Assembly (NCBI RefSeq): GCF_002019605.1
Contig: NZ_KV917368.1
Coordinates: 1,319,932-1,383,931 of the forward strand
Reading direction: 5' to 3'
Length of the DNA: 64,000 nucleotides
Origin: Alkalihalobacterium alkalinitrilicum
GTDB taxonomy: Bacteria; Bacillota; Bacilli; Bacillales; Bacillaceae_F
This document shows, one piece after another, positions 1 through 9,252 of the stretch (positions within the stretch are counted from its first letter, which is position 1; every line of letters begins with the position of its first letter). Both the position numbers and the translations under genes were made by a program. Below the pieces are notes generated by a model. That model saw only the letters and a program-made list of their open reading frames with translations. It was not told where the DNA came from and did no database searches.

Positions 1-17
1 TAACAGAAAAAGTTAAG

Positions 18-1274
18 GTGAATGAGGGTTCACACATTTTGTATTTTTATCAGTCTGAGGAACGCTATTTAGAGAATCTTTCTTCATTTATAATCACGGC
101 GACCATACTAAATCAACATGCTATTGTCATTGAAACACCGGCCCGTTACAAAGCAGTTAAACAAAAATTATTAGAGCATATAACTGAAAGTGAGATAGAA
201 AATTTCGTTCATTATGTTAATAACTATGAATTTTATCGGCAATATGAAGATTTTAGGTTTAATCGTGTACTTGAAAACTTTAAACATACAGTTCAGCCTT
301 TTGTAGACGGTGATCTGTGTGTTCGTGTTTGGGGTCTTGTTGATTGGCAAGATCAACCGAATATAATGGAAAAATTACATAACATATGAATGTGAATGTG
401 ATCTTACAGTGAGTGAAATTGGTTTTGTTACCGTCTGTTGTTATAACGGAAATAAAGTTCCCGCGTATATCTTTACAGAAATGATGAGAAGTCACCCTTA
501 TTTGATGACAGATAAGGAACTTGTAAAGTCAGTTCTTTATAACCAAACCGAAGAAACGGTGTTCCCTTCTTTAGCTACGCAACGAAAAATAGAATCAGAT
601 CTGGATTTCTATAAACAAAAACTAGAATTTATTCATGTAGTAGCCCATGAAGTGCGTAATCCATTAACGTCATCAAATCTTTTGCCACCATATTAAAATC
701 AGAATCTACGGAACCCGACGTTCAAGCAAGGTTAAGTTTAATAGAAGACTATTCTACAGCGATTGATCATGAAATTCACCATATTATCCAAACTGAACAA
801 ATGTTAACTATAGATACGTTTTGGAAGAAAAAACTAATTAAAGTGGTGCCTTTACTAGAAGAAGTATATACAGTGATGACTGTTAAAGCTAGAACACAAA
901 ATATCATTCTGAAATCAGATATACGTGTTCCTAGTAACACAATAATTAATGGAAACAAAATGGGATTCAAGTTAATTATTTCGAATTTATTGAGCAACGC
1001 GATCAAATATAGCACTGAAAATAAACCTGTGTTTCTAAATAGTTATATACAAGGAAAAAAGCTTATTATTGATATTATTGACCAAGGTATTGGGATGTCA
1101 CCTGAAGAGGTGGAAAAGCTCTTTCAAAAATATCAGAAATTAAATGATGAAATAGCACGACAAGGTATTGGGCTGTTTAGGGTTTATAAGCTTGTAAAGC
1201 ATTTTGACGGAGAAATTCACGTAGAAAGTGAATTAGGCGTAGGAACGACTGTTAGAGTTATTTTCCCATTGTAG
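18..1274 (+). pseudogene. MEDS-domain sensor histidine kinase, broken by two frameshifts
   Basis: Three fragments in two frames form one kinase. Residues from 18 to about 380 resemble the MEDS/DcmR sensory domain (HILYFYQSEERYLEN near the N-terminus). The second fragment starts near 385 and carries the phosphoacceptor H-box (VVAHEVRNPLTS). The third, from about 680 to 1274, has the ATPase N and G boxes (LLSNAIKYS, DQGIGMS, GIGLF). The first shift lies near 378-385 and the second near 675-680, just after the H-box. Reading through each shift restores an unbroken protein, including the coiled stretch IKSFATILKSES. The frame is still open at the window edge, so the true start may lie upstream; GTG at 18 is only the first candidate start inside the window. 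No response regulator is adjacent. It could be a genuine pseudogene or carry two sequencing errors. Confidence 0.8.
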
Positions 1275-1326
1275 GAATATGGTCAAATTAGATAAATTTC
1301 CTATTAATTTTGTGATTGCAAAATTA

Positions 1327-1421
1327 ATAAAGTGAAACTTCCATCAGTGAGGTTTTTTCTCTTCCACTTATCTGCTTTGATTCCTCGAAGTTTTGAAGTG
1401 GGGGGTATTACTGCCAGTTTT
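1327..1421 (+). repeat. Dispersed repeat copy 1 (internally deleted)
   Basis: This copy begins with the family's left end ATAAAGTGAAACTTCCATC and ends with the right-end block containing TCCTCGAAG, GAAGTGGGGG and TACTGCCAG. The central hairpins found in the fuller copies at 19463 and 47391 are missing, so it looks like a deletion derivative. It carries no reading frame. Confidence 0.75.
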
Positions 1422-1435
1422 CGCGTGATAAATTG

Positions 1436-1473
1436 AAAGCGCATAAATTCCGTATAGGAGTTCAATGCGCTTT
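1436..1473 (-). terminator. Rho-independent terminator of the MATE gene
   Basis: The stem AAAGCGCAT/ATGCGCTTT encloses a 20-nt loop just past the stop of the minus-strand efflux gene. Confidence 0.55.
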
Positions 1474-1488
1474 TATCGTGATTCGTAT

Positions 1489-2895
1489 TTACATACTCGA
1501 GTGAGTTGGTTCTTTATAATCAATAGACTTACTTTTACTTTCATCAGTCTCACCTTTTAGGAACGTTTTTCGATGACGATACAACAAATAGAATGCTAAT
1601 ACAAAAGAAAAGAAATCGGCAATTGGAAAGGCTAACCAAACCCCTGTCGTCCCAAAAAAGTGCGGTAAAATTAATACGAGCGGAATTAAGAAAATAAACT
1701 GACGTGATAATGATAAAATTAACGCAAGTTTAGCTTTCCCTAATGCTTGATATAAACCGCTACTAATAATTTGAATTCCTATCAAAAAGACGGCAGCAAA
1801 CATGACTCTCATTGAGTCTGCCCCTGCTTCAATAACAGCAGCATCTGATGTGAAAATAGACATTAAAAATGCTGGGAACATCATAACGATAAGAAAAACA
1901 CCGAACGAGATCACAGTAACAATTTTCAGGCTTAGCAATACGGTTTGGCGAAGTCGTGCGAAATTGTTAGCCCCGTAATTATAACCAACAATCGGTTGCA
2001 TCCCTTGCATCACTCCAGCCATTGGCATAAACGACATCATAATAATTCGCTGAATAATTCCGAATACACCAACATAAAACTCCCCACCATAGCGGATGAG
2101 CATCACGTTTATAGCAATCATCATGACACTACCAGCTGCTTGTTGAACAAACGCGGGAAGTCCGACTAATATTATCTCTTTTACTAGTTTTAATTTTAAT
2201 TTAAAATCAGCAATCTTTAATGATAATGTGCTGTTACCTGAAATAAAATATTGAATGACCATTGCACTAGCAATAGCTTGTGAAATGACTGTGGCATATG
2301 CAGCCCCTTTAACACCCATATTTAAACCAAAAATAAAAACCGCGTCAAGGATGATGTTAAGTACAGATGGTATAATCATAGCCATCATCGCAAACCGAGC
2401 ATTTCCCTCTGATCGAATGATACTATTGGTTGCAAACGAAAACGTAAAAAAGAGCGTTGCTAATAAGATGGGAAACATATAATCGATTGCATATGGTAAA
2501 ATATCAGGCGTTGCACCAAATAGAATTAACACAGGTTCTAAAAAAGTAAAAGCTCCAATTACCCCGACCACACTTAATAGAATGATGATGGTAAGGACAT
2601 TACCAAACACTTGGTTCGCTTCTTTTTCATTTTTCTCCCCTAGTCTTCGTGAAATAACAGAAGCTCCACCAATACCCATTGCTGCTGATATGGCCATCAT
2701 AATCATCATTAAGGGGAATGAAATCGTAACTCCAGCAACCGCTGAAATCCCAACCCCGTACGAAATAAAAATTGTATCTATGACATTGTATAGAGCCATT
2801 ACGACCATTCCAATGATCGCTGGAATAGATAAACTTCTTAATAACTTTGGTATCGGTTCTGTTCCAAGGCGTTCACTTTGAAATTTTTGCTTCAT
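1489..2895 (-). CDS. MATE family multidrug efflux transporter, MepA-like
   Basis: The 468-residue protein has about 12 hydrophobic segments and the N-terminal signature of the MepA branch of the MATE family (LGTEPIPKLLRSLSIPAI, then MALYNVIDTIFISYGVG). MATE proteins exchange Na+ or H+ for cationic drugs across the membrane; the substrate here cannot be read from sequence. The C-terminus is short, charged and cytoplasmic (KGETDESKSKSIDYKEP). The ATG at 2895 follows AGAAGG at good spacing. The MarR-type regulator gene lies 30 bp upstream on the same strand, the same arrangement as staphylococcal mepR-mepA, so the pair is probably cotranscribed and repressed by that regulator. Confidence 0.9.
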   Translation of the reverse strand: MKQKFQSERLGTEPIPKLLRSLSIPAIIGMVVMALYNVIDTIFISYGVGISAVAGVTISFPLMMIMMAISAAMGIGGASVISRRLGEKNEKEANQVFGNVLTIIILLSVVGVIGAFTFLEPVLILFGATPDILPYAIDYMFPILLATLFFTFSFATNSIIRSEGNARFAMMAMIIPSVLNIILDAVFIFGLNMGVKGAAYATVISQAIASAMVIQYFISGNSTLSLKIADFKLKLKLVKEIILVGLPAFVQQAAGSVMMIAINVMLIRYGGEFYVGVFGIIQRIIMMSFMPMAGVMQGMQPIVGYNYGANNFARLRQTVLLSLKIVTVISFGVFLIVMMFPAFLMSIFTSDAAVIEAGADSMRVMFAAVFLIGIQIISSGLYQALGKAKLALILSLSRQFIFLIPLVLILPHFFGTTGVWLAFPIADFFSFVLAFYLLYRHRKTFLKGETDESKSKSIDYKEPTHSSM

Positions 2896-2925
2896 GTTGT
2901 TGTACCTTCTTTCTATTAAACTCTA

Positions 2926-3354
2926 TTATTGCTTTAAATTATCGGCTATTTTCTTTAACCATAGAATAAGGATTTGCTGTTCTTCTTTTGAGAGGCCTAT
3001 TAAGAGTTTTTCTTCCACTTGACCAATACCGTTCCATAATTCTTTTTCTAGCAACCTACCTTTTTCAGTTAATAGGATGGTTTTGCTCCGTCGATCGTTT
3101 TGATTATCTTCTTTTTCAATGAGTCCTTTTTTTAACATCGAGTCTATTATGCCATTCATCGTTGGCGCTTTAATGAAGAGACTTTTTTGAAGTTCTGCTT
3201 GGAGTTGCTCTCCCTTAGCATGTAATAAATGGATTACTTTAGCTTGGGCGACTGTTAATCCAAATTCACTTAATTTTTCATTATATAAATTTTGCATTAG
3301 GTGACCAACAATTCCAATATGATAACCGACTCTTTCCTCCAAATTGTGTTCCAC
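2926..3354 (-). CDS. MarR family transcriptional regulator (MepR-like)
   Basis: The 142-residue protein has the MarR winged-helix layout. A recognition helix region is followed by the wing (KKGLIEKEDNQNDRRSKTILLTEKGR, residues about 78-103), with an N- and C-terminal helical dimer interface. The GTG start at 3354 is preceded by AGGGGGC at 8 nt; the nearby ATG at 3359 is out of frame. It lies directly upstream of the MATE transporter and is probably its ligand-responsive repressor. The palindrome AGTTAG-TATC-CTAACT about 90 bp upstream and a CTAACTAATA half-site next to the ribosome binding site are candidate operators for autoregulation. Confidence 0.88.
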   Translation of the reverse strand: MEHNLEERVGYHIGIVGHLMQNLYNEKLSEFGLTVAQAKVIHLLHAKGEQLQAELQKSLFIKAPTMNGIIDSMLKKGLIEKEDNQNDRRSKTILLTEKGRLLEKELWNGIGQVEEKLLIGLSKEEQQILILWLKKIADNLKQ

Positions 3355-3442
3355 TTCATTAGCCCCCTAACTAATACTATTACGCTATTTTATAAGATAA
3401 TTAAGGGTTTCACAATACATATCGATTGATTTCCAGAAAAAT

Positions 3443-3458
3443 AGTTAGTATCCTAACT
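3443..3458. promoter_or_regulatory. Candidate MarR/MepR operator
   Basis: A perfect palindrome, AGTTAG-TATC-CTAACT, lies upstream of the MarR-MATE pair. A second copy of the half-site lies at about 3367-3376. S. aureus MepR is reported to recognise a GTTAG signature, which this matches. Binding here is inferred. Confidence 0.6.
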
Positions 3459-3553
3459 TTTCGATTTGTAAAATAGTTACGTTAATACTGCTTTATTTGA
3501 CGTAAATTTGAATAAAAAAGTTTCTTTTTTAAAATGGGGTTTAAATCAACAAA

Positions 3554-3585
3554 ACAGCCTTACCACTGACAAAAGGTAAGGCTGT
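3554..3585 (-). terminator. Terminator after HAD phosphatase
   Basis: An 11-bp perfect stem (ACAGCCTTACC/GGTAAGGCTGT) lies between the HAD gene and the MarR promoter region. T-rich sequence is present on both sides, so it may work in both directions. Confidence 0.75.
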
Positions 3586-3630
3586 CTACTTTTTATAAAA
3601 TTCATATTAATTTGATTTTCGGTCACTACT

Positions 3631-4377
3631 TTACAGTGCCCATTTTCGAATAGCGACAGCTACACCGTGTTCTACATTTGAGGTTGTAACCCAATCAGCA
3701 GCATTTTTTACAGATGGTTGAGCATTTCCCATGGCCACACCTATTCCAGCTTCTTTAATCATTGCCAAGTCATTAAGACTATCGCCCATCGAAAGTACAT
3801 GGTCCATTGTTATACCTAACCGTTTACATACTTTTTCAATCGCTCTTGCTTTGTTTACCCCTGCAGCATTAATTTCAATGTTCGTTAAGCTAGAATTACT
3901 TACTTCAAGTTCTTTAATTTGTAGTAATTCATCTAAAATTACCTTTCTGATATTATCATCTTTTACATCAAAGCCAAACTTCATCCATTCGTGTTCCGTA
4001 AATTCTTCAGGAAACTTTTCTTTCCAAACGTTACCTACTGATGCTGCCCAACAAAACGTATTATGTTGTTGCTTTAATTGCCACATATGCTTAATGTGTT
4101 CCACATCCAATATTTGTCTATCGATAAGCTTTCCGTTCTCATCCCATATTTCACTTCCATTTACTGTTATGAGATATGAGCTGAGGGATAGAGACTTAAC
4201 TAACTCTTCACACGCCATGATTGTCCTTCCTGTACTTATAACAACGTGAATACCTTGAGCTTCAGCTTGTTTTATTGCTTTGCGATTTTCCATTGAAATT
4301 TCATGTTGATGATTTAACAACGTGCCATCCAAATCAATAGCTATTAATTTTATGTTTTTTTTCTTTACAATTTCCAT
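3631..4377 (-). CDS. Cof-type HAD-IIB family hydrolase
   Basis: All HAD motifs are present in this 248-residue protein: DLDGTLLN (motif I with the two aspartates), VVISTGR (motif II), the lysine region before the cap exit, and MGDSLNDLAMI plus GVAMGNA (motifs III/IV). The C2B-type cap between motifs II and III is typical of Cof/YwpJ-type phosphatases. These dephosphorylate sugar phosphates, flavin or PLP-type cofactors; the substrate is not deducible. A GTG start at 4383 is possible, but GGAGAGG lies 9 nt before the ATG at 4377, so that start is preferred. It is a single-gene unit closed by the terminator at 3554-3585. Confidence 0.88.
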   Translation of the reverse strand: MEIVKKKNIKLIAIDLDGTLLNHQHEISMENRKAIKQAEAQGIHVVISTGRTIMACEELVKSLSLSSYLITVNGSEIWDENGKLIDRQILDVEHIKHMWQLKQQHNTFCWAASVGNVWKEKFPEEFTEHEWMKFGFDVKDDNIRKVILDELLQIKELEVSNSSLTNIEINAAGVNKARAIEKVCKRLGITMDHVLSMGDSLNDLAMIKEAGIGVAMGNAQPSVKNAADWVTTSNVEHGVAVAIRKWAL

Positions 4378-4554
4378 ATTCACTATCCTCTCCCATGGAC
4401 TAAGAATTACTTTTATTCTAACAGATTTTTTGGAATAATTTACTTTGATCGTCTTATAGGGGCATTTTAGAATCTTGGGTAAGATAATAAAAAGACGGCA
4501 GTTTACTCATTCAAAAGTTATGATTTGCTGTGTTTTCATTTAGGAGGATTAATG

Positions 4555-5235
4555 ATGAGAAGGATATTGCCAGGCTCAATATTATCTTATAGTCAGTATG
4601 GTCATGTGAAAATTCCTAAAGAGGTGAAATGCAAATGTCCAGAATGTAGTAAAACCGCACGTTTTTCACTGAAGGCGGATTACCAAGCAAACCGTACGGG
4701 ATTTTTCTCAAAAGGGAATTGCACTGAATGTAAGTCATTATCTTCTTTCGTAATTATGCTTACAGACTATATTGAAAAATCGAATCAAGAAGTTGAAATA
4801 TTTATATATGATTCAAAAACACCGTTTACTCAAATTGAAAACCATTCGAACATACCAGAAGACCTTATCCGTGCTTATCGTTCAGCGTTGAATGTTCACC
4901 AGTCTAAAGATCCATCCGCTACCGCTGTTCTATCAAAACGGGTCCTTGAAAGTGTTGTAAAAAGCTTTCTAGGTGAGAAGGTTAAAGGACAATCACTTCC
5001 TGAACAATTAGAGCATCTTCCAAAACACCTTGATTTAAATAAACCGATTACATCGTTATCTAGCCTCATTCATCCTGAAAGTCATTTTCATCAAATTTTG
5101 GAATTAGAACGAGAACTTGATGATGACATGGCTAAATTATTAATTGAATTATTAGAAGGCCTAATTGAATATTTATATATCCTCCCATCAAAAATCGAAA
5201 CTACACACGATCGAATTCAACAACAACTTCATTAA
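4555..5235 (+). CDS. DUF4145-like protein with N-terminal zinc-ribbon-like cysteines
   Basis: The N-terminal third carries two cysteine pairs (CKCPECSK and CTEC, residues about 25-65) that could bind zinc. The C-terminal half is helical and resembles DUF4145: AVLSKRVLESVVKSFLG, then LPEQLEHLPKHLDLNKPI and HPESHFHQIL. DUF4145 domains occur alone or fused to restriction and other DNA-processing enzymes; the function is unknown. AGGAGG sits 7 nt before the ATG at 4555 (ATG at 4552 is equally in frame), so the upstream in-frame start at 4525 is rejected. The gene is monocistronic and followed by a hairpin terminator. Confidence 0.7.
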   Translation: MRRILPGSILSYSQYGHVKIPKEVKCKCPECSKTARFSLKADYQANRTGFFSKGNCTECKSLSSFVIMLTDYIEKSNQEVEIFIYDSKTPFTQIENHSNIPEDLIRAYRSALNVHQSKDPSATAVLSKRVLESVVKSFLGEKVKGQSLPEQLEHLPKHLDLNKPITSLSSLIHPESHFHQILELERELDDDMAKLLIELLEGLIEYLYILPSKIETTHDRIQQQLH

Positions 5236-5272
5236 ACATCCTTCCTACCCATATAATTAAAAATCTACATAT

Positions 5273-5299
5273 AGAAGCTGACTTTAAGAGTCAGCTTCT
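5273..5299 (+). terminator. Terminator after DUF4145-like gene
   Basis: A 10-bp stem (GAAGCTGACT/AGTCAGCTTC) with a short loop follows the plus-strand gene. Confidence 0.65.
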
Positions 5300-5445
5300 T
5301 ACCTATCTAAATAGTATGAAATTCCATTACTAAACAATACGCGTCTTTTGCGTTGTTTTGCTATAATAAGAAAGTCCTTATAACTATTTTGAGGAAAATT
5401 GAATTCTACAATGACTAACTAGTTATAGAAAAGAGGAATACCCGA

Positions 5446-6324
5446 TTGAAAAAGTTTAAAAAATTTTATTTGGAAATTACCAGTGTTTGTAATCTTGCTT
5501 GCAGCTTCTGTCCTCCTACTGAAAGACAAAAGCAATTTATTTCAGTAGAAGATTTTTCAAAACGCTTGGATCAAATTAAGCCTCATACAGATTATATATA
5601 TTTGCATGTCAAAGGTGAACCGTTACTACATCCTAAAATAGATCAATTATTAGACATTAGTTACGAAAAAGGATTTAAAGTCAATATTACTACAAACGGG
5701 ACGTTACTTCGTAAAGCTAAGAATAAAATTATCAATAAACCAGCATTACGACAAATGAACTTTTCACTTCACAGTTTTGATGGCCATGAAGGATCTACTG
5801 ATAAAGAAGGATATGTAGGAAGTATTTTACAGTTCATTAAGGAAGCTACAAGTCAATCTGAGTTAATCGTCTCCCTCAGGCTTTGGAACTTAACCGAGGA
5901 CAACTTGACTAATGTTCAAAAAAAACGAAATCGGGAAGTCCTTGAAATTATTGAAAATGAATTTAATCTCGATTATAAAATTGAGGAAAAAGTCGTACCA
6001 GGGACTGGTGTGAAAATTGCAGAACGTATTTACTTGAACCAAGACATTGAATTTAAATGGTCAAGTTTACATGAAGAAGAAGATGAAGGAAAAGGGTTTT
6101 GTCACGGTCTAAGAAACCAAGCAGGAATATTAGCAAATGGCACTGTCATTCCATGTTGTCTTGATGGAGAAGGTATTATTAGTTTAGGTAATATTAACGA
6201 AACGCCCTTCTCAGAAATAATCGAAGGTAAACGAGCCAACAATTTATATAATGGGTTTTCACGCCGAGAAGCGGTTGAAGAATTATGTAGGAAATGTGGG
6301 TATCGAAAACGATTTGGTGCTTAA
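5446..6324 (+). CDS. Radical SAM/SPASM domain protein
   Basis: The N-terminus (residues 9-25) carries the radical SAM CxxxCxxC cluster motif in CNLACSFC, followed by HVKGEPLLHP (GGE-like motif) and TTNGTLL. The C-terminal part is a SPASM/twitch-like region with CHGL, IPCCLDGEG and ELCRKCGYR, which can hold an auxiliary Fe-S cluster. The family cleaves S-adenosylmethionine to a 5'-deoxyadenosyl radical. SPASM members often modify peptides, but no precursor peptide gene is visible next to it. At 292 residues it is near the lower end for SPASM proteins. The TTG start has AGAGGA 8 nt upstream. Confidence 0.87.
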   Translation: MKKFKKFYLEITSVCNLACSFCPPTERQKQFISVEDFSKRLDQIKPHTDYIYLHVKGEPLLHPKIDQLLDISYEKGFKVNITTNGTLLRKAKNKIINKPALRQMNFSLHSFDGHEGSTDKEGYVGSILQFIKEATSQSELIVSLRLWNLTEDNLTNVQKKRNREVLEIIENEFNLDYKIEEKVVPGTGVKIAERIYLNQDIEFKWSSLHEEEDEGKGFCHGLRNQAGILANGTVIPCCLDGEGIISLGNINETPFSEIIEGKRANNLYNGFSRREAVEELCRKCGYRKRFGA

Positions 6325-6331
6325 TTTTAAG

Positions 6332-6365
6332 AAAAACGGGCGGAATTGAAAAACCACCCGTTTTT
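6332..6365. terminator. Bidirectional-type terminator
   Basis: AAAAACGGGCGG pairs with CCACCCGTTTTT right after the radical SAM stop codon and ends in a T run. Confidence 0.75.
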
Positions 6366-6377
6366 CATTTGGTTAAC

Positions 6378-6498
6378 ATAAAGTGAAACTTCCATTAGTG
6401 AGGTTTTCCTTTTCCCCCACTAATGGTTAATTGAGGCCCACACTATGTGGGTCACACAGACGTTGCCACAGGACATGGCAACGTCTGTGTTCATTTAA
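6378..6498 (+). repeat. Dispersed repeat copy 2 (right end missing)
   Basis: It starts ATAAAGTGAAACTTCCATTAG and contains the first stem (CCATTAGTG/CACTAATGG), the CCCACAC-TATGTGGG hairpin, and a perfect 14-bp stem CACAGACGTTGCCA/TGGCAACGTCTGTG. The copy stops after the conserved TGTGTTCATTTA; the right-end CCTCGAAG block is absent. The first stem differs from other copies by a paired C-to-T/G-to-A change, which is compensatory. Confidence 0.8.
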
Positions 6499-6636
6499 TT
6501 TTTTAATGATACGTTTTACAAAAAAAGTAAGGTATTTAATTAAGAGAACACCAAAAAAAAGCAAAGAAAAATTAAGGGAGAATGTCTTCCCTCGTTCTTC
6601 CTTGCTTATTTATGGAGCACATGCTCATAAAGTCTA

Positions 6637-7008
6637 TTATTTTAGTTGTTCTTTAGCATACTTTTTTAATTCATCAATGATTGCCTGTTCCATCCCTGTA
6701 GTTAGAAACTGGATACCATACAGATTTCCATGAAATTCATTTTTTTTCCAAACGACTTCTCCAACCAATATGAAAGTATCTGAGGTTAAGGTGAACGTTA
6801 TTTCTAATTGATCACCTATTTTTATGTCAGTTGAATTTGCTCCATCACCTAGTTGTAACCCTTTTGGACTTATATTTATAACTTTTCCTGCAGTTCGATC
6901 ATGTTTGGTCATGCTTTCGTTTGCAGATTTTGTTAGTTTAAATTCACAATCTAAAGAAATTCCAAAATCATACCTAAATGCTTCATTTCTTTTAAACCTT
7001 TTCCCCAT
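6637..7008 (-). CDS. PilZ domain protein
   Basis: The 123-residue protein is a single PilZ-like beta-barrel. It has an arginine-rich N-terminal segment (KRNEAFRYDF, residues 6-15) and the (D/N)xSxxG-type motif NISPKGLQL (residues about 45-53), the two elements PilZ domains use to bind cyclic di-GMP. The spacing RNEAFR is slightly longer than the classical RxxxR, so binding is likely but unproven. The ATG at 7008 is preceded by AAAGGGGATT. It stands alone between convergent and divergent neighbours; no flagellar or cellulose genes are close. Confidence 0.75.
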   Translation of the reverse strand: MGKRFKRNEAFRYDFGISLDCEFKLTKSANESMTKHDRTAGKVINISPKGLQLGDGANSTDIKIGDQLEITFTLTSDTFILVGEVVWKKNEFHGNLYGIQFLTTGMEQAIIDELKKYAKEQLK

Positions 7009-7300
7009 TTTGAATCCCCTTTTTATAGTATCATCGTAAAGTCCTTAACTTATTAAAATATTCCCCATCTCTATTTCCCTAAACTTATTTTCTCTAGTTT
7101 TTTTTAGAATATTTATATGTTACATATTATCAGAACAATTATACCTTCGTTTTAATCATGGTAAAAAAAGAAAATTAAACAAATTTGTTAACTTTCATGT
7201 GTGATTTGATCATATGAAATAGAATGTTTTCTATCATCTCAATACTATTAATGATAAAATAGAATAAAATAATCAACGCGAAATAAAGGGGAAAATTACT

Positions 7301-8809
7301 TTGTTGAACTGGTTCAGCAAGTCAAAGAAGAATATACTCTTATATTTGATGATTACATTGATACCAGCCATCATTATAAGCCATGCACTTGCATTACATA
7401 AAATAGAAGATTACGAAAACAAATATCTAAACCTAGCCCAAAACTATGCTCATCTTCATGCTAGCCATATTGAAAGGTTTATTAGGGAAACAGTGAGTAG
7501 ACTTGATATGTTAGCAACTTTAATTGATGTTAATTCTGGTGATTTGAGTACTGTGGAAGAAATTTTGACGAGGACTCATGAGAAAGATGTTAGGTTTTCA
7601 GGTTTTTATTGGTCTAATCCACAAGGTGACTTATTAATTGGAACGAATGAACTAACTCAACCTATAAATATTTTAGATCGTGAATATTTTCAAAATGCAA
7701 TCAATACTGGGCAATACACAATTTCTCCAGCTCATATTGGCCGGGTTACAAACCGGTTTATTATTACTATTGCTACTCCCGTCATAAGTGGTAGTGAAGT
7801 GAACGGTGTTTTATTAGGTAGTTTGAGAATTGATAAAATCGAAGAGTCACTATTAGGACAGCTAAATAATGAGAAGGTTTTTGTCACAGATGATATCGGG
7901 CAAGCCGTCATACATTCCTCGACTCCATATGATGAGCCCATAAGCTTTGAAATTCAAATGGAGAGCGTACCTTGGACGGTTCAGGCTCAGGTTGAACCTG
8001 TCGAAAAGATTTCTTACGTCCAGATTTTATTACAATACTTTGGTTTGTTACTAATCTTTACCCATATTTTATTTTTGTTAGTTCAATATTTCTTACTAAA
8101 AAAACAAGTCAAACTAGAAAAGAAACAAAATGAAATGCAAAAACTAGAATTAGTTGAAAATTTAGCTGCAAGTACAGCTCATGAAATAAGAAATCCTTTA
8201 ACAGGGATTAAAGGTCTTATTCAACTATTAAGTGAGAAATATAAAGATGAAAAAGACCAACTTTATTTTACGATCATTCAATCCGAAGTCAATCGTATTA
8301 ATTCAATCGTAAGTGAATTATTACTCCTTGGTAAACCAACTGCTCAAACGTTAAATACGTATTATGTAAATGACATCATTAAAGAAATAGAGCCCATAAT
8401 TAGCTCAGAAGCCAATTATAAAAGTGTACACCTATCAATCATTTATTCCAATGAACCTCTGCCGATTTCTTGTGTCAAAGATCATGTAAAACAAGTGATT
8501 TTAAACTTAGTAAAAAATGCATTGGAAGCAATTGGTGATGGTAGAGGTAAAGTTATCATTTCTTTAGAAAAGCATCAAAATCAGTCGATTATCAAAGTCA
8601 TCGATAATGGATCGGGTATGCCTGAAGAAGTATTAAATCAAGTTTTCAATCCTTTTTTTACAATGAAAGATGATGGATCAGGCTTAGGTCTAGTAGTTTG
8701 TAAACGAATTATTGAAACTTATGGTGGACAAATTAATATTCGTAGTACAATGGATAAGGGTACTGTGGTCGAACTCAGAATACCACTCACATCGGAAGAT
8801 AACGATTGA
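7301..8809 (+). CDS. Orphan sensor histidine kinase with dCache-type sensor (sporulation-kinase-like)
   Basis: The 502-residue protein has an N-terminal membrane segment (about 12-30), an extracytoplasmic Cache-like sensor (about 35-230), a second membrane segment (about 238-262), HisKA with the H-box STAHEIRNPLTGIKG (about 293-307), and HATPase_c with NLVKNALEA, DNGSGMP, FFTMKDDGSGLGL and a final G3 box. No response regulator gene is adjacent, as is typical of Bacillus sporulation phosphorelay kinases (KinB/KinD-like) that feed Spo0F; that role is an inference. The start is TTG at 7301 (followed by a second TTG), about 8-9 nt after AAAGGGG. Confidence 0.87.
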   Translation: MLNWFSKSKKNILLYLMITLIPAIIISHALALHKIEDYENKYLNLAQNYAHLHASHIERFIRETVSRLDMLATLIDVNSGDLSTVEEILTRTHEKDVRFSGFYWSNPQGDLLIGTNELTQPINILDREYFQNAINTGQYTISPAHIGRVTNRFIITIATPVISGSEVNGVLLGSLRIDKIEESLLGQLNNEKVFVTDDIGQAVIHSSTPYDEPISFEIQMESVPWTVQAQVEPVEKISYVQILLQYFGLLLIFTHILFLLVQYFLLKKQVKLEKKQNEMQKLELVENLAASTAHEIRNPLTGIKGLIQLLSEKYKDEKDQLYFTIIQSEVNRINSIVSELLLLGKPTAQTLNTYYVNDIIKEIEPIISSEANYKSVHLSIIYSNEPLPISCVKDHVKQVILNLVKNALEAIGDGRGKVIISLEKHQNQSIIKVIDNGSGMPEEVLNQVFNPFFTMKDDGSGLGLVVCKRIIETYGGQINIRSTMDKGTVVELRIPLTSEDND

Positions 8810-8893
8810 AAATAACCATTAAAAAAATAACCCTTCACTACAGTCGAGCTACTGTGTGGCGGGTTTTATATTTTAGTTTTTTGAATTAAAAGT

Positions 8894-8921
8894 AAAAGAG
8901 AACCATTTAGGGTTCTCTTTT
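8894..8921. terminator. Bidirectional terminator between kinase and tusA
   Basis: A perfect 11-bp stem (AAAAGAGAACC/GGTTCTCTTTT) with a 6-nt loop separates the convergent kinase and sulfur operon. A second weaker hairpin lies at about 8825-8870. Confidence 0.85.
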
Positions 8922-8928
8922 ACAGCTA

Positions 8929-9165
8929 TTATTCTCCTTTTTTTATCCAGAACGTTAACACACCAGCTTCTTCTGCATCACTCAATAACTCATGCCCGCC
9001 TGTTTTGGCCCAAGCCGCTAAATCATTTTTGGCCCCTTTATCCGTTGCATGTATTTCTAATACTTGCCCCGAATTTAATTCATCCATTGCTTTTTTCGTA
9101 CGAACGATTGGCATCGGGCACGCAAGTCCTTTTGCATCTAATACTTTATCTGCTTTCATTGTCAT
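8929..9165 (-). CDS. TusA-like sulfurtransferase
   Basis: The 78-residue TusA/SirA fold protein has the family's CPxP motif (GLACPMPIVRTKKAM, residues about 12-26), whose cysteine carries persulfide sulfur between proteins. ATG at 9165 is chosen because AGGAG lies 8 nt upstream; a GTG at 9174 would overlap the ribosome binding site. It is the last gene of the rhodanese/dioxygenase operon and ends at the strong terminator at 8894-8921. Its likely role is to accept sulfane sulfur from the rhodaneses and pass it to biosynthetic or detoxifying partners. Confidence 0.9.
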   Translation of the reverse strand: MTMKADKVLDAKGLACPMPIVRTKKAMDELNSGQVLEIHATDKGAKNDLAAWAKTGGHELLSDAEEAGVLTFWIKKGE

Positions 9166-9252
9166 AATATCCACTCCTAGTTAGATGTTTTTAAGCTTAG
9201 TGAATCAGCTATAAAGTTCTCACTTTTTCAATTCTTTTCATTTAATTTGAAG

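Noticed and set aside
6431..6733. Plus-strand frame beginning in repeat copy 2
   Set aside because: It starts inside the dispersed repeat and runs antisense into the PilZ gene; it has no ribosome binding site and a shadow-like composition.
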